From NCBI GenBank assembly GCA_027450045.1, contig DAIDKM010000015.1, forward strand, positions 1-50,790: a stretch of 50,790 nucleotides of DNA, given 5' to 3'. This stretch comes from Paludibacter sp. GTDB lineage: Bacteria > Bacteroidota > Bacteroidia > Bacteroidales > Paludibacteraceae. The notes under the pieces are model-generated. The model saw nothing but the letters and a program-made list of their open reading frames with translations, was not told where the DNA came from and did no database searches. The position numbers and the translations under genes are program-made. Below, piece after piece: positions 15,913 through 26,532 of this stretch (positions within the stretch are counted from its first letter, which is position 1; each line of letters opens with the position of its first letter).

Positions 15913-16389
15913 ATGAGAAAATCGAAACCAAAGAAACGGATAATACTACCAGATCCGGTTTTTACAGAAGCGATGGTTACTAAATTTGTGAATCATCTCA
16001 TGTACGATGGTAAAAAGAGTACAGCGTTCGATATCTTTTACACCTCTTTAGAGCTTGTAAAAGCAAAACTTCCCAACGAAGAAAAGACTCCGTTAGATAT
16101 TTGGAAAAAAGCATTGGATAATATCACTCCACAAGTTGAGGTGAAATCACGTCGCGTAGGCGGTGCTACATTCCAAGTCCCCACCGAAATTCGTTCTGAA
16201 CGAAAGGAGTCTATTTCAATGAAAAATCTTATTTTATATTCCCGCAAACGAGGCGGAAAATCGATGGCCGAGAAATTGGCAGCTGAGATTGTTGATGCGT
16301 TTAACAATCAAGGAGGTTCCTTTAAACGGAAAGAAGATATGCACCGTATGGCAGAGGCAAATCGTGCATTCGCGCATTTCAGGTTTTAA
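15913..16389 (+). CDS. rpsG: 30S ribosomal protein S7
   Basis: Primary 16S rRNA-binding protein that nucleates assembly of the 30S head and contacts the E-site tRNA. The 158-residue product is standard length; [26 protein letters not shown] and the [20 protein letters not shown] beta-ribbon are family signatures, with [20 protein letters not shown] in the C-terminal helices. It lies between rpsL and fusA as in most bacteria. Confidence 0.98.
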   Translation: MRKSKPKKRIILPDPVFTEAMVTKFVNHLMYDGKKSTAFDIFYTSLELVKAKLPNEEKTPLDIWKKALDNITPQVEVKSRRVGGATFQVPTEIRSERKESISMKNLILYSRKRGGKSMAEKLAAEIVDAFNNQGGSFKRKEDMHRMAEANRAFAHFRF

Positions 16390-16453
16390 CCTTTAATACG
16401 ATACTTGGGAATACACCTCTATACGATGTATTGATTAAGAAAATAAAAAACTA

Positions 16454-18571
16454 ATGGCAAAACTAGACTTACATTTTACACGCAATATTGGTATCATGGC
16501 TCACATCGATGCCGGTAAAACGACTACTTCTGAGCGTATATTGTTCTATACCGGACTTACTCATAAAATCGGCGAAGTGCATGATGGCGCTGCGACGATG
16601 GACTGGATGGAGCAAGAGCAAGAACGAGGTATTACCATTACTTCAGCTGCTACAACTACGTTTTGGAATTACCAAAATGATAATTACAAGATAAATTTAA
16701 TTGACACTCCGGGTCACGTCGATTTCACCGTTGAGGTAGAGCGTTCGTTACGTATTTTAGATGGAGCTGTTGCAACTTTTTGTGCTGTAGGTGGTGTTGA
16801 GCCACAATCAGAAACTGTCTGGAGACAAGCAGACAAATATAATGTGCCGCGAATTGGGTATGTCAATAAGATGGACCGTTCGGGAGCTGATTTTTATGAA
16901 GTTGTGCGCCAAGTAAAAGATGTATTGGGTGCAAATCCTTGTCCAATTCAAATTCCTATTGGTGCTGAAGAGAAATTCAAAGGATGTATCGATTTGATTC
17001 AAATGAAAGCTATTTATTGGCATGACGAAACCATGGGAGCTGATTACGTCCTTGAGCCAATTCCTGCTGATTTGCTGGCTGAAGCTGAAATTTGGCGCGA
17101 TAAAATGCTTGAGAAAGTGGCCGAGTGTGATGATGTGGTGATGCAAAAATTCTTTGATGACCCTTCGTCGATTACGATAGAAGAATTAAAGCAAGCTATT
17201 CGTAAAGGTACTATTGAAATGAAGATTAACCCGATGATTTGTGGTTCTTCATTTAAAAATAAAGGGGTTCAACCTTTGTTAGATGCTGTGTGTGCATATT
17301 TGCCCAGTCCGTTAGATACAGAGTTTATTGAAGGTACTGATCCTGCAAATCCTGAACATAAACTTATTCGTAAACCTGATGAAGATGAACCTTTAACAGC
17401 ATTAGCATTTAAGATTGCTACCGATCCGTACGTAGGTCGTCTTTGTTTCTTTCGTGTTTATTCAGGTCGCTTAGATGCAGGTTCGTATGTTTATAATTCA
17501 CGTTCCGATAAAAAAGAGCGTATCTCACGTTTGTTTCAGATGCACTCTAATAAACAAAATCCGAAAGAATTTATCAGTGCCGGAGATATTGGTGCAGGGG
17601 TAGGCTTTAAAGATATTCGTACGGGTGATACATTGTGTGACGAGAAACATCCAATTGTACTTGAATCCATGGATTTTCCAGAACCAGTTATTGGTATTGC
17701 AATTGAGCCAAAGACTCAAAAAGATATGGATAAGTTGGGAATGGGATTGTCCAAGTTAGCTGAAGAAGATCCAACGTTCCGTGTGAAAACGAATGAAGAA
17801 ACCGGTCAAACGGTGATTGAAGGAATGGGTGAATTGCACCTCGAAATCATTATTGACCGTCTGCGTCGTGAGTTCAAAGTGGAATGTAATCAAGGTCGTC
17901 CTCAAGTATCGTATAAAGAGGCAATTACAAAAACGGTTGAACTACGAGAAGTGTACAAAAAACAGTCAGGTGGTCGGGGTAAGTTTGCTGATATAATTGT
18001 GAAAGTGGGGCCTGCTGACCCTGGATTTGAAGGAAGCTTGCAGTTTGTTGATGAGGTGAAAGGTGGAAATATTCCAAAAGAATATATTCCAGCTATACAA
18101 AAAGGTTTTACAGTTGCTATGAAAAATGGCGTCTTGGCTGGCTTCCCTCTAGATACCTTGAAAGTAGCCGTGATTGATGGATCATTTCACGCAGTTGACT
18201 CAGATCAATTGTCTTTTGAAATTTGTGCTCAGATTGCTTACAAAAATGCGTGTGCTAAAGCAAAACCCGTGTTGCTTGAACCAATTATGAAGATAGAAGT
18301 GGTTACTCCCGAAGAAAATATGGGCGATGTTATTGGAGACTTGAATAAGCGTCGTGGTCAAGTTGAAGGCATGGAATCGAGCAGAACAGGGGCGCGCATT
18401 GTAAAAGCAAAAGTTCCATTGGCTGAAATGTTTGGTTATGTAACAACGCTTCGTACAATAAGCTCAGGAAGAGCAACGTCATCCATGGAGTTCTCTCATT
18501 ATGCTGAAGTATCAACAGCAATTGCTAAAGTTGTTGTTGCAGAAGCAAAAGGGAAAGTAGAATTGTTATAA
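16454..18571 (+). CDS. fusA: Elongation factor G
   Basis: Translocation GTPase of 705 residues. G-domain motifs are in place: the P-loop [15 protein letters not shown] (near residue 16), switch [26 protein letters not shown] (G3) and NKMDRSG (G4). Domains III-V follow, with [18 protein letters not shown] and the tip region of domain IV. Full length, in the usual str position after rpsG. No tuf gene follows; the next gene is rpsJ after 92 bp. It could be one of two EF-G paralogues, but the setting argues for the main translational copy. Confidence 0.98.
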   Translation: MAKLDLHFTRNIGIMAHIDAGKTTTSERILFYTGLTHKIGEVHDGAATMDWMEQEQERGITITSAATTTFWNYQNDNYKINLIDTPGHVDFTVEVERSLRILDGAVATFCAVGGVEPQSETVWRQADKYNVPRIGYVNKMDRSGADFYEVVRQVKDVLGANPCPIQIPIGAEEKFKGCIDLIQMKAIYWHDETMGADYVLEPIPADLLAEAEIWRDKMLEKVAECDDVVMQKFFDDPSSITIEELKQAIRKGTIEMKINPMICGSSFKNKGVQPLLDAVCAYLPSPLDTEFIEGTDPANPEHKLIRKPDEDEPLTALAFKIATDPYVGRLCFFRVYSGRLDAGSYVYNSRSDKKERISRLFQMHSNKQNPKEFISAGDIGAGVGFKDIRTGDTLCDEKHPIVLESMDFPEPVIGIAIEPKTQKDMDKLGMGLSKLAEEDPTFRVKTNEETGQTVIEGMGELHLEIIIDRLRREFKVECNQGRPQVSYKEAITKTVELREVYKKQSGGRGKFADIIVKVGPADPGFEGSLQFVDEVKGGNIPKEYIPAIQKGFTVAMKNGVLAGFPLDTLKVAVIDGSFHAVDSDQLSFEICAQIAYKNACAKAKPVLLEPIMKIEVVTPEENMGDVIGDLNKRRGQVEGMESSRTGARIVKAKVPLAEMFGYVTTLRTISSGRATSSMEFSHYAEVSTAIAKVVVAEAKGKVELL

Positions 18572-18663
18572 TGAAACATCAGGCGTGAAGATCGCGGTGC
18601 GTTAGCAAATGACTCTTAACGATAACTGATTGAAACGCAATACATTATTAATACAAAAGATCA

Positions 18664-18969
18664 ATGAGTCAAAAAATTAGAATTAAATTGAAATCGTATG
18701 ATCACAATCTGGTCGATAAATCGGCAGAAAAGATTGTGAAAACGGTAAGAGCAACTGGAGCGGTTGTAAGTGGGCCAATTCCATTGCCTACCCACAAGCG
18801 GATATTTACCGTGCTACGCTCCCCTTTTGTGAATAAAAAGGCACGTGAACAGTTTGAATTAGCCACTTACAAGCGCTTAATCGACATTTACAGCTCCACA
18901 GCCAAAACCGTAGATGCCTTGATGAAACTTGAGTTGCCAAGTGGAGTAGAAGTAGAAATTAAAGTGTGA
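18664..18969 (+). CDS. rpsJ: 30S ribosomal protein S10
   Basis: A 101-residue head protein of the 30S subunit and partner of NusB in antitermination. [22 protein letters not shown] at the start and [29 protein letters not shown] in the rRNA-binding loop are diagnostic. It opens the S10 section of the cluster, 92 bp after fusA; this gap has a small CGTTA/TAACG stem (18600-18621) but no consensus promoter, so it is probably read from the str promoter. Confidence 0.98.
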   Translation: MSQKIRIKLKSYDHNLVDKSAEKIVKTVRATGAVVSGPIPLPTHKRIFTVLRSPFVNKKAREQFELATYKRLIDIYSSTAKTVDALMKLELPSGVEVEIKV

Positions 18970-18988
18970 TTATTAAATTTTATTTGAA

Positions 18989-19606
18989 ATGCCAGGATTA
19001 ATTGGAAAAAAAATCGGAATGACATCCGTTTTCAGTGCCGATCGAAAAAATGTTCCATGCACTGTTATCGAAGCTGGCCCTTGTGTTGTTACCCAAATTA
19101 AGACCGTTGAAATAGATGGTTATAATGCTTTACAAATTGGTTTTGAGGACAAGAAAGAGAAACATACCACAAAACCTGAAGTAGGACATTTTACGAAAGC
19201 TGGAGTAACACCCAAGAGGCACTTGGTTGAGTTCAAAGGATTTGAAGGGGAATTCAAATTAGGTGATACCCTGTCGGTTGATCTATTTGCAGATGCCATG
19301 TGGGTAGATGTAGTAGGAACTTCCAAAGGAAAAGGGTTTCAAGGAGTAGTTAAGAGACATGGTTTTGCTGGTGTAGGACAAAGTACACACGGTCAACACA
19401 ATCGCTTACGTGCACCCGGATCAGTAGGGGCATCTTCTTTCCCGTCTAAAGTTGTAAAAGGCATGAGAATGGCCGGTCGAATGGGTGGCGATACCAAAAC
19501 GGTACAAAACCTGCAAGTATTAAAGGTAATCCCTGAACATAATTTGTTGCTTGTCAAAGGTTCTGTTCCCGGGGCAAAAGGTTCAATCGTAATTATCAAT
19601 AAATAA
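18989..19606 (+). CDS. rplC: 50S ribosomal protein L3
   Basis: A 205-residue early-assembly protein near the peptidyl transferase centre. [15 protein letters not shown] at the start and the long internal loop [35 protein letters not shown] are family-specific; the loop carries the conserved Gln-Ser-His-Gly segment that reaches the A site. The stop codon TAA shares its final base with the rplD start (TAATG), so the two are translationally coupled. Confidence 0.98.
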   Translation: MPGLIGKKIGMTSVFSADRKNVPCTVIEAGPCVVTQIKTVEIDGYNALQIGFEDKKEKHTTKPEVGHFTKAGVTPKRHLVEFKGFEGEFKLGDTLSVDLFADAMWVDVVGTSKGKGFQGVVKRHGFAGVGQSTHGQHNRLRAPGSVGASSFPSKVVKGMRMAGRMGGDTKTVQNLQVLKVIPEHNLLLVKGSVPGAKGSIVIINK

Positions 19607-20235
19607 TGGAACTGAACGTATATAACATAGAAGGAAAAGAAATCGGGAATAAGGCTACTTTGAACGATGCTATTTTTGGGATTACCCCGAATGACCATGC
19701 TATCTATTTGGATGTAAAACAATACATGGCAAATAGACGTCAAGGGACACATAAGGCAAAGCAAAGAAGTGAGATTTCCGGTAGTACGCGCAAACTCATA
19801 AAGCAAAAAGGTGGGGGAGGTGCACGTAGAGGAGATATTAACTCTCCGTTGTTGGTAGGTGGAGGTCGTGTTTTTGGGCCAGTTCCACGTGACTATAGTT
19901 TCAAATTAAATAAGAAACTAAAGCAATTGGCTCGTAAATCAGCGTTAACGTATAAAGCGTTAGAGTCAGCCATTGTTATCGTCGATTCACTTCAATACGA
20001 TGCTCCTAAAACAAAAAATATGCTTGCATTGATGGAAAATTTGAAAGTAGCAGGGAAAAAGCCACTTATCATTTTACCAGAAGCAAATAAAAACGTATAT
20101 TTGTCGGCTCGTAATTTGCAGTACGTTAACGTGACAACGATTTCGGAATTAAATACTTATAAAATTCTGAATGCAAAATCGCTTATAATTGTTCAAGCTG
20201 CGCTTGATGGATTAGATCAAATATTTAAAGCATAA
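19606..20235 (+). CDS. rplD: 50S ribosomal protein L4
   Basis: A 209-residue protein lining the exit tunnel. The conserved loop with [19 protein letters not shown] and the [24 protein letters not shown] region (tunnel-constriction side) is intact, and the C-terminal Rossmann-like part ends with [18 protein letters not shown]. Its ATG overlaps the rplC stop by one base. In gamma-proteobacteria L4 represses the S10 operon; no corresponding leader structure is evident here. Confidence 0.97.
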   Translation: MELNVYNIEGKEIGNKATLNDAIFGITPNDHAIYLDVKQYMANRRQGTHKAKQRSEISGSTRKLIKQKGGGGARRGDINSPLLVGGGRVFGPVPRDYSFKLNKKLKQLARKSALTYKALESAIVIVDSLQYDAPKTKNMLALMENLKVAGKKPLIILPEANKNVYLSARNLQYVNVTTISELNTYKILNAKSLIIVQAALDGLDQIFKA

Positions 20236-20247
20236 AGGGGTAAAAAG

Positions 20248-20538
20248 ATGGGAATTATATTAAAACCGGTTGTTACTGAAAAAGCAACGGGAATCAGTGA
20301 AAAACTCAATCGTTTTACCTTACGCGTTGATAAAAATGCAAATAAGGTCGAAATTAAGAAAGCGATTGAAGAGATGTATGGTGTAACGGTTACTTCCGTT
20401 AATACGGCAATTATGCCAAGCAAGAAGAAAAGCCGATTTACAAAAGGTGGCGTTATCAGCGGAAAGACACCTGCTTATAAAAAAGCGATTGTCACGTTGA
20501 AAGAAGGAGATAAAATTGATTTTTATAGCAATATTTAA
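20248..20538 (+). CDS. rplW: 50S ribosomal protein L23
   Basis: A 96-residue tunnel-exit protein that is the docking site for trigger factor and [47 protein letters not shown] is the typical opening; the surface loop is short and basic ([22 protein letters not shown]). It lies between rplD (12-bp gap) and rplB (8-bp gap). Confidence 0.97.
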   Translation: MGIILKPVVTEKATGISEKLNRFTLRVDKNANKVEIKKAIEEMYGVTVTSVNTAIMPSKKKSRFTKGGVISGKTPAYKKAIVTLKEGDKIDFYSNI

Positions 20539-20546
20539 CCACAACA

Positions 20547-21371
20547 ATGGCGGTACGTAAATTAAACCCGATAACACCGGGGCAGAGACACAAAATTATC
20601 GGTACATTTGAAACAATTACTTCGAGTGTGCCGGAGAAATCTCTTGTGAAAGGAATTTCAAAATCCGGAGGTAGAAATAACGATGGAAAAATGACCATGC
20701 GTTATATCGGAGGCGGACACAAGAAGAAATATAGAGTAATTGACTTCAAGCGAAACAAAGATGGCATTCCTGCAAAAGTGAATTCAATCGAATATGATCC
20801 GAATCGCACAGCAAGAATTGCGTTATTGTTTTATGCAGATGGAGAAAAAAGGTATATCCTTGCACCGAATGGATTGCAAGTAGGTCAGACCTTGTTATCA
20901 GGTAGCCAGGCTGCACCTGAAGTTGGCAACTCTCTTCCGTTGCAAAACATTCCCCTCGGAACAATTGTTCATAATATTGAACTGCGACCGGGTCAAGGGG
21001 CTGCTTTGGTACGCTCTGCCGGAACTTTTGCACAATTGACTTCACGTGAAGACAACTATGCAATTATTAAGTTACCTTCAGGGGAAACAAGGAAAATTCT
21101 TTCCTCATGTAAAGCAACGGTAGGAAGTGTTGGTAATTCAGAACACAATCTTGAAAGTTCTGGAAAAGCAGGGAGATCACGTTGGCAAGGACGTCGTCCT
21201 CGCGTTCGCGGTGTTGCAATGAATCCTGTAGATCACCCAATGGGTGGAGGTGAAGGTCGTGCTTCAGGTGGGCATCCACGCTCTCGTAAGGGCTTGTTGG
21301 CTAAGGGGTATAAGACTAGAGCTCCTAAAAAGCAATCAAGCAAGTATATTATCGAAAGAAGAAAAAAATAA
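20547..21371 (+). CDS. rplB: 50S ribosomal protein L2
   Basis: A 274-residue rRNA-binding protein essential for subunit association and peptidyl transfer. The [11 protein letters not shown]-type motif appears as [21 protein letters not shown], and the C-terminal [21 protein letters not shown] segment includes the conserved His of the peptidyl-transferase-proximal loop. The last residues form a basic tail ([14 protein letters not shown]). Full length, normal gene order. Confidence 0.98.
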   Translation: MAVRKLNPITPGQRHKIIGTFETITSSVPEKSLVKGISKSGGRNNDGKMTMRYIGGGHKKKYRVIDFKRNKDGIPAKVNSIEYDPNRTARIALLFYADGEKRYILAPNGLQVGQTLLSGSQAAPEVGNSLPLQNIPLGTIVHNIELRPGQGAALVRSAGTFAQLTSREDNYAIIKLPSGETRKILSSCKATVGSVGNSEHNLESSGKAGRSRWQGRRPRVRGVAMNPVDHPMGGGEGRASGGHPRSRKGLLAKGYKTRAPKKQSSKYIIERRKK

Positions 21372-21391
21372 CGCATAATTAGAAATATACT

Positions 21392-21658
21392 ATGAGTCGT
21401 TCATTAAAAAAAGGACCTTACATTAATTTGAAGCTTGAAAAGAAAGTATTCGCCATGAATGAAGCCGGTAAAAAATCGGTCATTAAAACATGGGCACGTG
21501 CTTCCATGATCTCACCTGATTTTGTAGGTCATACAATTGCAGTACACAACGGGAATAAATTTATACCGGTTTACGTTACCGAAAACATGGTGGGTCACAA
21601 ATTAGGAGAGTTTTCTCCTACGCGTACATTCCGTGGCCATAGCGGTAATAGAAAATAA
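21392..21658 (+). CDS. rpsS: 30S ribosomal protein S19
   Basis: An 88-residue 30S-head protein. [19 protein letters not shown] at the N-terminus, [47 protein letters not shown] in the body and the RGHSGNRK tail are conserved features; it forms a complex with S13 near the A-site finger. It sits 20 bp after rplB and 43 bp before rplV. Confidence 0.97.
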   Translation: MSRSLKKGPYINLKLEKKVFAMNEAGKKSVIKTWARASMISPDFVGHTIAVHNGNKFIPVYVTENMVGHKLGEFSPTRTFRGHSGNRK

Positions 21659-21701
21659 CCCGTTCCATTTATTTACTTGAAAATAAATCAATATCAATAA
21701 G

Positions 21702-22136
21702 ATGGGTTCAAGAAAAAGAAATTCAGCCGAAAGAAGGAAAGAAGACCTCAAAGCACAATATTTTGCCCGATTAAATGATGTTCCTACTTCCCCCCGAAAA
21801 ATGCGCTTAGTAGCAGATATGATTCGTGGGATGGAAGTGAATAAAGCGTTGGGTGTATTGAAATTTTCAACGAAGGAGGCTTCGATTAGAGTGGAAAAAT
21901 TATTACGTTCCGCTATATCCAACTGGGAACAGAAAACCGAACAAAAGGCAGAAACTGCCGATTTAATTGTTAGCGAAATTCATGTTGCCGGAGGAAGAAT
22001 GTTGAAACGTTTACGCCCTGCTCCGCAAGGAAGAGGTTATCGCGTTCGCAAACGTTCAAATCACGTAACGCTATATGTTGACACAAAGAAGAGTACTAAC
22101 GTAACAAAAGAAGTGGCAGATGGGACAAAAAGTTAA
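21702..22136 (+). CDS. rplV: 50S ribosomal protein L22
   Basis: A 144-residue protein whose extended beta-hairpin lines the exit tunnel. It carries the conserved [14 protein letters not shown] near the start and the hairpin ending [28 protein letters not shown]. It has an N-terminal basic lead ([15 protein letters not shown]) and a short C-terminal tail beyond the E. coli protein (110 residues). Its 3' end overlaps rpsC by 17 bp, the tail being encoded within the rpsC start region. Confidence 0.97.
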   Translation: MGSRKRNSAERRKEDLKAQYFARLNDVPTSPRKMRLVADMIRGMEVNKALGVLKFSTKEASIRVEKLLRSAISNWEQKTEQKAETADLIVSEIHVAGGRMLKRLRPAPQGRGYRVRKRSNHVTLYVDTKKSTNVTKEVADGTKS

Positions 22137-22887
22137 TCCAATAAGTAATCGTTTAGGAATCATCCGAGGATGGGATTCTAATTGGTATGGTGGTAAAGAT
22201 TATGGTGAAACGTTGTTGGAAGACAGCAAAATCAGAAAGTATCTCCATGCCCGTCTTGCCAAAGCGAGTGTTTCGCGTATAGTGATTGAACGAACCTTAA
22301 AACTTATTACAATCACCGTTTGTACTGCACGTCCCGGTATTATTATCGGTAAAGGTGGTCAAGAGGTGGACAAGTTGAAAGAAGAGTTGAAAAAAATCAC
22401 AGATAAGGATGTTCAAATTAATATCTTTGAGGTAAAACGTCCCGAATTGGATGCAGTGATCGTTGCTAACAACATAGCACGTCAGATCGAAGGAAAAATA
22501 GCCTATCGTCGTGCTGTTAAAATGGCAATTGCTTCCACGATGCGTATGGGTGCCGAAGGCATAAAGGTGCAGGTCTCTGGACGACTCAATGGAGCTGAAA
22601 TGGCACGTTCTGAAATGTATAAGGAAGGGCGCACACCATTACATACCTTTCGTGCTGATATCGATTATGCTTTGGGAGAAGCATTGACTAAGGTTGGTTT
22701 AATAGGAGTAAAAGTATGGATATGTCGTGGTGAAATTTATGACAAGCCGGATTTAGCCCCACAATTTGCTTCCTCCAAAGAGAACTCCAACAATAGATCG
22801 CCTCGTAATGATCGTAATGATCGCAATGACCGTTCTGATCGCAATGATCGTCGGGGTGGATTTAGAAAAAAGAAAAATAATTTCTAA
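22120..22887 (+). CDS. rpsC: 30S ribosomal protein S3 with Asn-Asp-Arg repeat tail
   Basis: A 255-residue protein at the mRNA entry tunnel with helicase function. [26 protein letters not shown], the KH-type GxxG segment [18 protein letters not shown] and the [20 protein letters not shown] region are all present. The C-terminus ends in a low-complexity basic tail of repeated NDR/SDR triplets followed by [12 protein letters not shown] (from about residue 225), encoded by near-identical 9-bp repeats (22803-22850). Such tails vary between relatives. The start overlaps rplV by 17 bp. Confidence 0.97.
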   Translation: MGQKVNPISNRLGIIRGWDSNWYGGKDYGETLLEDSKIRKYLHARLAKASVSRIVIERTLKLITITVCTARPGIIIGKGGQEVDKLKEELKKITDKDVQINIFEVKRPELDAVIVANNIARQIEGKIAYRRAVKMAIASTMRMGAEGIKVQVSGRLNGAEMARSEMYKEGRTPLHTFRADIDYALGEALTKVGLIGVKVWICRGEIYDKPDLAPQFASSKENSNNRSPRNDRNDRNDRSDRNDRRGGFRKKKNNF

Positions 22888-22907
22888 CGCATTGAACTCT
22901 AAGACTT

Positions 22908-23339
22908 ATGTTACAACCGAAAAAAACAAAGTTCAGAAGGCAGCAAAAGGGGCGCATGAAAGGTGTGGCTCAACGAGGGAATCAGCTTGCATTCGGTTCT
23001 TTTGGCATAAAATCGTTGCAATCTAAATGGATTACCGGGCGACAAATTGAAGCTGCACGTATTGCAGTAACTCGTCACATGCAACGTCAAGGGCAAATTT
23101 GGATTCGTATTTTTCCAGATAAACCAATTACAAAAAAGCCCGCAGAAGTACGTATGGGAAAAGGTAAAGGATCTCCTGAAGGTTTTGTTGCTCCTGTTAC
23201 GCCAGGCCGTATGATTATCGAAGTAGAAGGAGTTTCTTTTGAAATTGCAAAGGAGGCTTTGCGCTTAGCAGCACAGAAACTTCCAGTTACTACTAAGTTT
23301 GTTATCAGACGTGATTTTGACTCAACTCTTACAATGTAA
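22908..23339 (+). CDS. rplP: 50S ribosomal protein L16
   Basis: A 143-residue protein that helps position A-site tRNA. The [28 protein letters not shown] opening, [36 protein letters not shown] and the [13 protein letters not shown] segment are conserved, including the Arg in the VRMGKGKG loop that is hydroxylated in some bacteria. Normal position before rpmC. Confidence 0.98.
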   Translation: MLQPKKTKFRRQQKGRMKGVAQRGNQLAFGSFGIKSLQSKWITGRQIEAARIAVTRHMQRQGQIWIRIFPDKPITKKPAEVRMGKGKGSPEGFVAPVTPGRMIIEVEGVSFEIAKEALRLAAQKLPVTTKFVIRRDFDSTLTM

Positions 23340-23345
23340 TTGAAT

Positions 23346-23543
23346 ATGAAAACAAGAGAAATTAAAGAATTAACTATTAAAGAGTTGAAAGAGAGATTTG
23401 ATAATGACAAAGCGATTTTGAGTCGTTTGAAACTAAATCATACGATTTCTCCACTCGATAATCCAGCTCAAATTCGCGATGTACGTAAGCGCATTGCACG
23501 TGTTGCCACTGAGTTGCGGCTAAGAGAAAATAACCCACAATAA
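23346..23543 (+). CDS. rpmC: 50S ribosomal protein L29
   Basis: A 65-residue helical-hairpin protein next to the tunnel exit, beside L23. [21 protein letters not shown] and [37 protein letters not shown] give the two antiparallel helices and the conserved NPxxIRxxRRxIAR motif. An in-frame TTG lies two codons upstream (23340), but ATG 23346 gives the standard N-terminus. Confidence 0.96.
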   Translation: MKTREIKELTIKELKERFDNDKAILSRLKLNHTISPLDNPAQIRDVRKRIARVATELRLRENNPQ

Positions 23544-23553
23544 ATTGAGCCTA

Positions 23554-23811
23554 ATGGAAACGAGAAACTTAAGAAAAGAAAGAGTAGGGGTTGTTACCAG
23601 TAATAAAATGGATAAAACCGTTACAGTTGCCGTTAAGTGGAAAGAAAAACATCCTATTTATGGCAAGTTCGTCAACAAGACGAAAAAGTTCCATGCTCAT
23701 GACGATAAAAACGATTGCGGCATTGGCGATACAGTGCGCATCATGGAAACGCGTCCGCTGAGCAAAACTAAGAGGTGGAGAGTAGTTGAAATAACTGAAA
23801 GAGCTAAGTAA
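23554..23811 (+). CDS. rpsQ: 30S ribosomal protein S17
   Basis: An 85-residue primary 16S rRNA-binding protein with an OB fold. [40 protein letters not shown] is typical, with [36 protein letters not shown] for the remaining strands. Initiation at a TTG at 23545 is possible by reading frame, but ATG 23554 matches family length. It is 10 bp after rpmC and 2 bp before rplN. Confidence 0.96.
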   Translation: METRNLRKERVGVVTSNKMDKTVTVAVKWKEKHPIYGKFVNKTKKFHAHDDKNDCGIGDTVRIMETRPLSKTKRWRVVEITERAK

Positions 23812-23813
23812 TT

Positions 23814-24179
23814 ATGATACAACAAGAATCAAGAATAACAGTAGCGGACAACAGTGGTGCTCGCGAAGCCTTAGTTATTCGAGTTTTAGGAGGAACAGGC
23901 AAACGTTATGCGTCTTTGGGTGATGTTATCGTTGTAGCCGTGAAAAATGTCATTCCTTCGAGTGACATGAAAAAGGGAACCGTTTCAAAAGCCGTCATTG
24001 TTCGAACAAAAAAAGAGATTCGGCGTGCTGACGGTTCTTATATCCGTTTTGACGACAATGCCTGTGTATTGCTTAATAACACAGGTGAGATGCGAGGCAG
24101 CCGTATTTTCGGGCCTGTAGCACGTGAACTTCGCGCTACAAATATGAAAATTATTTCCCTTGCGCCAGAAGTTCTATAA
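23814..24179 (+). CDS. rplN: 50S ribosomal protein L14
   Basis: A 121-residue protein at the subunit interface, contacting L19 and forming bridge B8. [27 protein letters not shown] and the [37 protein letters not shown] stretch are diagnostic. Complete; lies between rpsQ and rplX. Confidence 0.98.
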   Translation: MIQQESRITVADNSGAREALVIRVLGGTGKRYASLGDVIVVAVKNVIPSSDMKKGTVSKAVIVRTKKEIRRADGSYIRFDDNACVLLNNTGEMRGSRIFGPVARELRATNMKIISLAPEVL

Positions 24180-24198
24180 CCCTTTAATAGTAATAACA

Positions 24199-24522
24199 AT
24201 GAGTAAATTTCATATTAAAAAGGGCGATACCGTTTTTGTAAATGCAGGTGAAGATAAAGGTAAAACGGGACGCGTGCTTGAAGTCCTTGTAAGCAAACAA
24301 CGCGCCATTGTTGAAGGTGTTAATTTAGTTTCCAAACACACCAAGCCCAATGCCAAATCACCACAAGGGGGAATCCTAAAAAAAGAAGCTGGCATTCATA
24401 TATCGAACCTCAATGTGGTCGATCCAAAACATCCTACAACACCTACCCGTATTGGTCGTAGATTGAATGCAGATGGAAAATTAGTACGTTATGCTAAAAA
24501 ATCAGGGGAGGAAATTAAATGA
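24199..24522 (+). CDS. rplX: 50S ribosomal protein L24
   Basis: A 107-residue assembly initiator near the tunnel exit with an N-terminal KOW motif: [39 protein letters not shown]. The C-terminal part has [28 protein letters not shown]. The frame is open for 13 codons upstream (to 24160, inside rplN), but ATG 24199 fits the family N-terminus. Its stop overlaps the rplE start by four bases (ATGA), so the two are coupled. Confidence 0.97.
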   Translation: MSKFHIKKGDTVFVNAGEDKGKTGRVLEVLVSKQRAIVEGVNLVSKHTKPNAKSPQGGILKKEAGIHISNLNVVDPKHPTTPTRIGRRLNADGKLVRYAKKSGEEIK

Positions 24523-25070
24523 TTAATACAGCCGGTCTAAAGAATGAATATAAGGAGCGTATCGTTCCTGCTTTAATGAGTGAATTTGGCTATAAATCTA
24601 TTATGCAGGTTCCCTATCTTGAGAAAATTGTTTTGAATCAAGGTTTGGGTATTGCTGTAGCTGATAAGAAAATTATCGAAACAGCCATAAACGAGATGAC
24701 AGCAATTACGGGGCAGAAAGCAGTTGCTACCGTATCGAGAAAAGATATTTCAAACTTCAAAGTAAGAAAACAAATGCCAATTGGTGTTCGTGTGACACTT
24801 CGAAGTGATCGTATGTATGAGTTCCTTGAACGCCTTATTCGTGTTGCTTTACCTCGTATCCGCGATTTTAAAGGTATTGAGAATAAATTTGATGGACGTG
24901 GAAATTATACGATGGGTATTCAGGAGCAAATTATTTTTCCTGAAATCAATATTGATGGTATTGCGCGTTTATTGGGTATGAATATCACTTTTGTAACAAG
25001 CGCAAAAACCGACGAGGAAGGATTTGCATTATTAAAAAATTTCGGATTACCTTTTAAGCAACAAAATTAA
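24519..25070 (+). CDS. rplE: 50S ribosomal protein L5
   Basis: A 183-residue 5S-rRNA-binding protein of the central protuberance. [38 protein letters not shown], the [27 protein letters not shown] block and [31 protein letters not shown] are conserved. The ATG lies in an ATGA overlap with rplX. Confidence 0.98.
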   Translation: MINTAGLKNEYKERIVPALMSEFGYKSIMQVPYLEKIVLNQGLGIAVADKKIIETAINEMTAITGQKAVATVSRKDISNFKVRKQMPIGVRVTLRSDRMYEFLERLIRVALPRIRDFKGIENKFDGRGNYTMGIQEQIIFPEINIDGIARLLGMNITFVTSAKTDEEGFALLKNFGLPFKQQN

Positions 25071-25083
25071 TTTATTGTAGAAC

Positions 25084-25353
25084 ATGGCAAAAGAATCAAT
25101 GAAAGCACGCGAGGTTCGAAGAGCTACGTTGTGTGCTAAATACGCAACAAAGCGGGCAGAACTTAAAAAAGAAGGTAATTATGAAGCGTTGCAAGCGCTT
25201 CCTAAAAATTCTTCTCCTGTACGTCAGCACAATCGTTGTAAAATTACAGGGCGTCCTAAAGGTTATATGCGCATCTTCGGAATTTCCCGGATTCAATTCC
25301 GCGAAATGGCTTCTGCCGGTTTAATTCCTGGTGTAAAGAAAGCAAGTTGGTAA
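25084..25353 (+). CDS. rpsN: 30S ribosomal protein S14
   Basis: An 89-residue 30S-head protein of the zinc-free (C-minus) type: the C-terminal region reads [43 protein letters not shown] with a single Cys, lacking the CxxC...CxxC zinc motif. It is followed by a 189-bp gap before rpsH, much wider than the other junctions in this cluster, which contains a -7 box. Confidence 0.97.
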   Translation: MAKESMKAREVRRATLCAKYATKRAELKKEGNYEALQALPKNSSPVRQHNRCKITGRPKGYMRIFGISRIQFREMASAGLIPGVKKASW

Positions 25354-25423
25354 TTTTAATTATGTTTGCCGACTAATTGATGAAACAGCGACATTCTCTG
25401 GCGTTAAATTCAAAAAAAATCAC

Positions 25424-25519
25424 TATTTTTGTCCTTTGCGTTACGCCAAAAATTGAGGATGTAATGTTGTGTACAATGTATTTAATATAAGAGTGATAAA
25501 TATTGTCCGGGTTGTCCGG
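25424..25519 (+). promoter_or_regulatory. Internal promoter box and leader repeat before rpsH
   Basis: TATTTTTG at 25424-25431 is a perfect TAnnTTTG match in the 189-bp rpsN-rpsH gap. The -33 position has no good TTTG. About 70 bp downstream the leader has a direct repeat TTGTCCGG (25503-25510 and 25513-25520 region) whose CCGG parts can pair. Together these suggest a second transcription start for rpsH onward, possibly with a protein-binding leader; this is inference. Confidence 0.5.
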
Positions 25520-25542
25520 ATCAATTTAAAACCAATTCATTT

Positions 25543-25938
25543 ATGACAGATCCAATAGCAGATTATTTGACAAGACTTCGGAATGCTATCAAAGCCGGCC
25601 ATCGAGTGGTCGAAATTCCATCTTCTAATTTGAAAAAAGAAATTACGAAGATTCTTTTTTCAAAAGGGTATATTTTAAACTACAAGTTTGTTGAAGACGG
25701 GCCTCAAGGCACTATCAAGGTTGCCCTAAAGTATGACCCTGTTCACAAAGTAAATTCAATTAAGCAACTTGTAAGAATTTCTTCACCGGGGTTGCGCCAA
25801 TATGTCGGGCATAAAGAATTGCCGCGCGTGTTGAATGGCTTAGGCATTGCTATCCTTTCGACGTCGAAAGGTGTGATGACTGATAAAGAAGCCCGTGATT
25901 TACAGATAGGTGGCGAAGTTTTATGTTTCGTTTATTAA
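25543..25938 (+). CDS. rpsH: 30S ribosomal protein S8
   Basis: A 131-residue central-domain protein binding helix 21 of 16S rRNA, and in E. coli the repressor of the spc operon. MTDPIADYLTRLRNAIKAGHRVVEIPSS, KGYILNYKFVEDGPQGTIKVAL and LGIAILSTSKGVMTDKEARDLQIGGEVLCFVY are characteristic; the conserved STSKGVMTD loop is the rRNA-binding tip. Preceded by a gap with a probable promoter box. Confidence 0.98.
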   Translation: MTDPIADYLTRLRNAIKAGHRVVEIPSSNLKKEITKILFSKGYILNYKFVEDGPQGTIKVALKYDPVHKVNSIKQLVRISSPGLRQYVGHKELPRVLNGLGIAILSTSKGVMTDKEARDLQIGGEVLCFVY

Positions 25939-25957
25939 TAAGGAGGAGAAATAGCAG

Positions 25958-26512
25958 ATGTCAAGAATAGGAAAATTACCCATACAAATACCTCAAGGAG
26001 TAACTATTACGGTAAAGGACAATGTCGTTACCGTAAAGGGGCCTAAAGGAGAGCTTTTTCAGTCGATTAACCCTAATATTCAAATCGCTGTTGAGGATGG
26101 TCATGTTATTGTTTCGCGTCCTGACGATGAGAAAGATAATCGTTCAATGCACGGTCTTTACCGTTCATTGATTCATAATATGGTTATTGGTGTTTCTGAA
26201 GGATACCGAAAGCAAATGGAGTTAGTGGGAGTTGGTTACCGTGTCTCAAATAATGGACAACTTTTAGAATTTGCTCTTGGTTATACACACAATATTCACA
26301 TGATGTTACCTCCTGAAATTAAGGTTGAAACAAAAAGTGAACGTAATCAAAACCCATTATTAATACTTGAAAGTTGCGATAAGCAATTAATAGGTCAAGT
26401 GTGTGCCAAAATACGCTCCTTCCGCAAACCTGAACCCTATAAAGGAAAAGGGATAAAGTTCGTAGGAGAAGTAATTCGTCGTAAAGCCGGCAAATCGGCG
26501 GGCGCAAAATAA
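25958..26512 (+). CDS. rplF: 50S ribosomal protein L6
   Basis: A 184-residue two-domain protein close to the sarcin-ricin loop. [33 protein letters not shown] and [39 protein letters not shown] are family hallmarks, with [31 protein letters not shown] at the C-terminus. A rare Shine-Dalgarno-like AAGGAGGAG occurs 10 bp or more before its ATG (25940-25948). Confidence 0.98.
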   Translation: MSRIGKLPIQIPQGVTITVKDNVVTVKGPKGELFQSINPNIQIAVEDGHVIVSRPDDEKDNRSMHGLYRSLIHNMVIGVSEGYRKQMELVGVGYRVSNNGQLLEFALGYTHNIHMMLPPEIKVETKSERNQNPLLILESCDKQLIGQVCAKIRSFRKPEPYKGKGIKFVGEVIRRKAGKSAGAK

Positions 26513-26532
26513 ATTTTGAAATTTTAAGAGCT

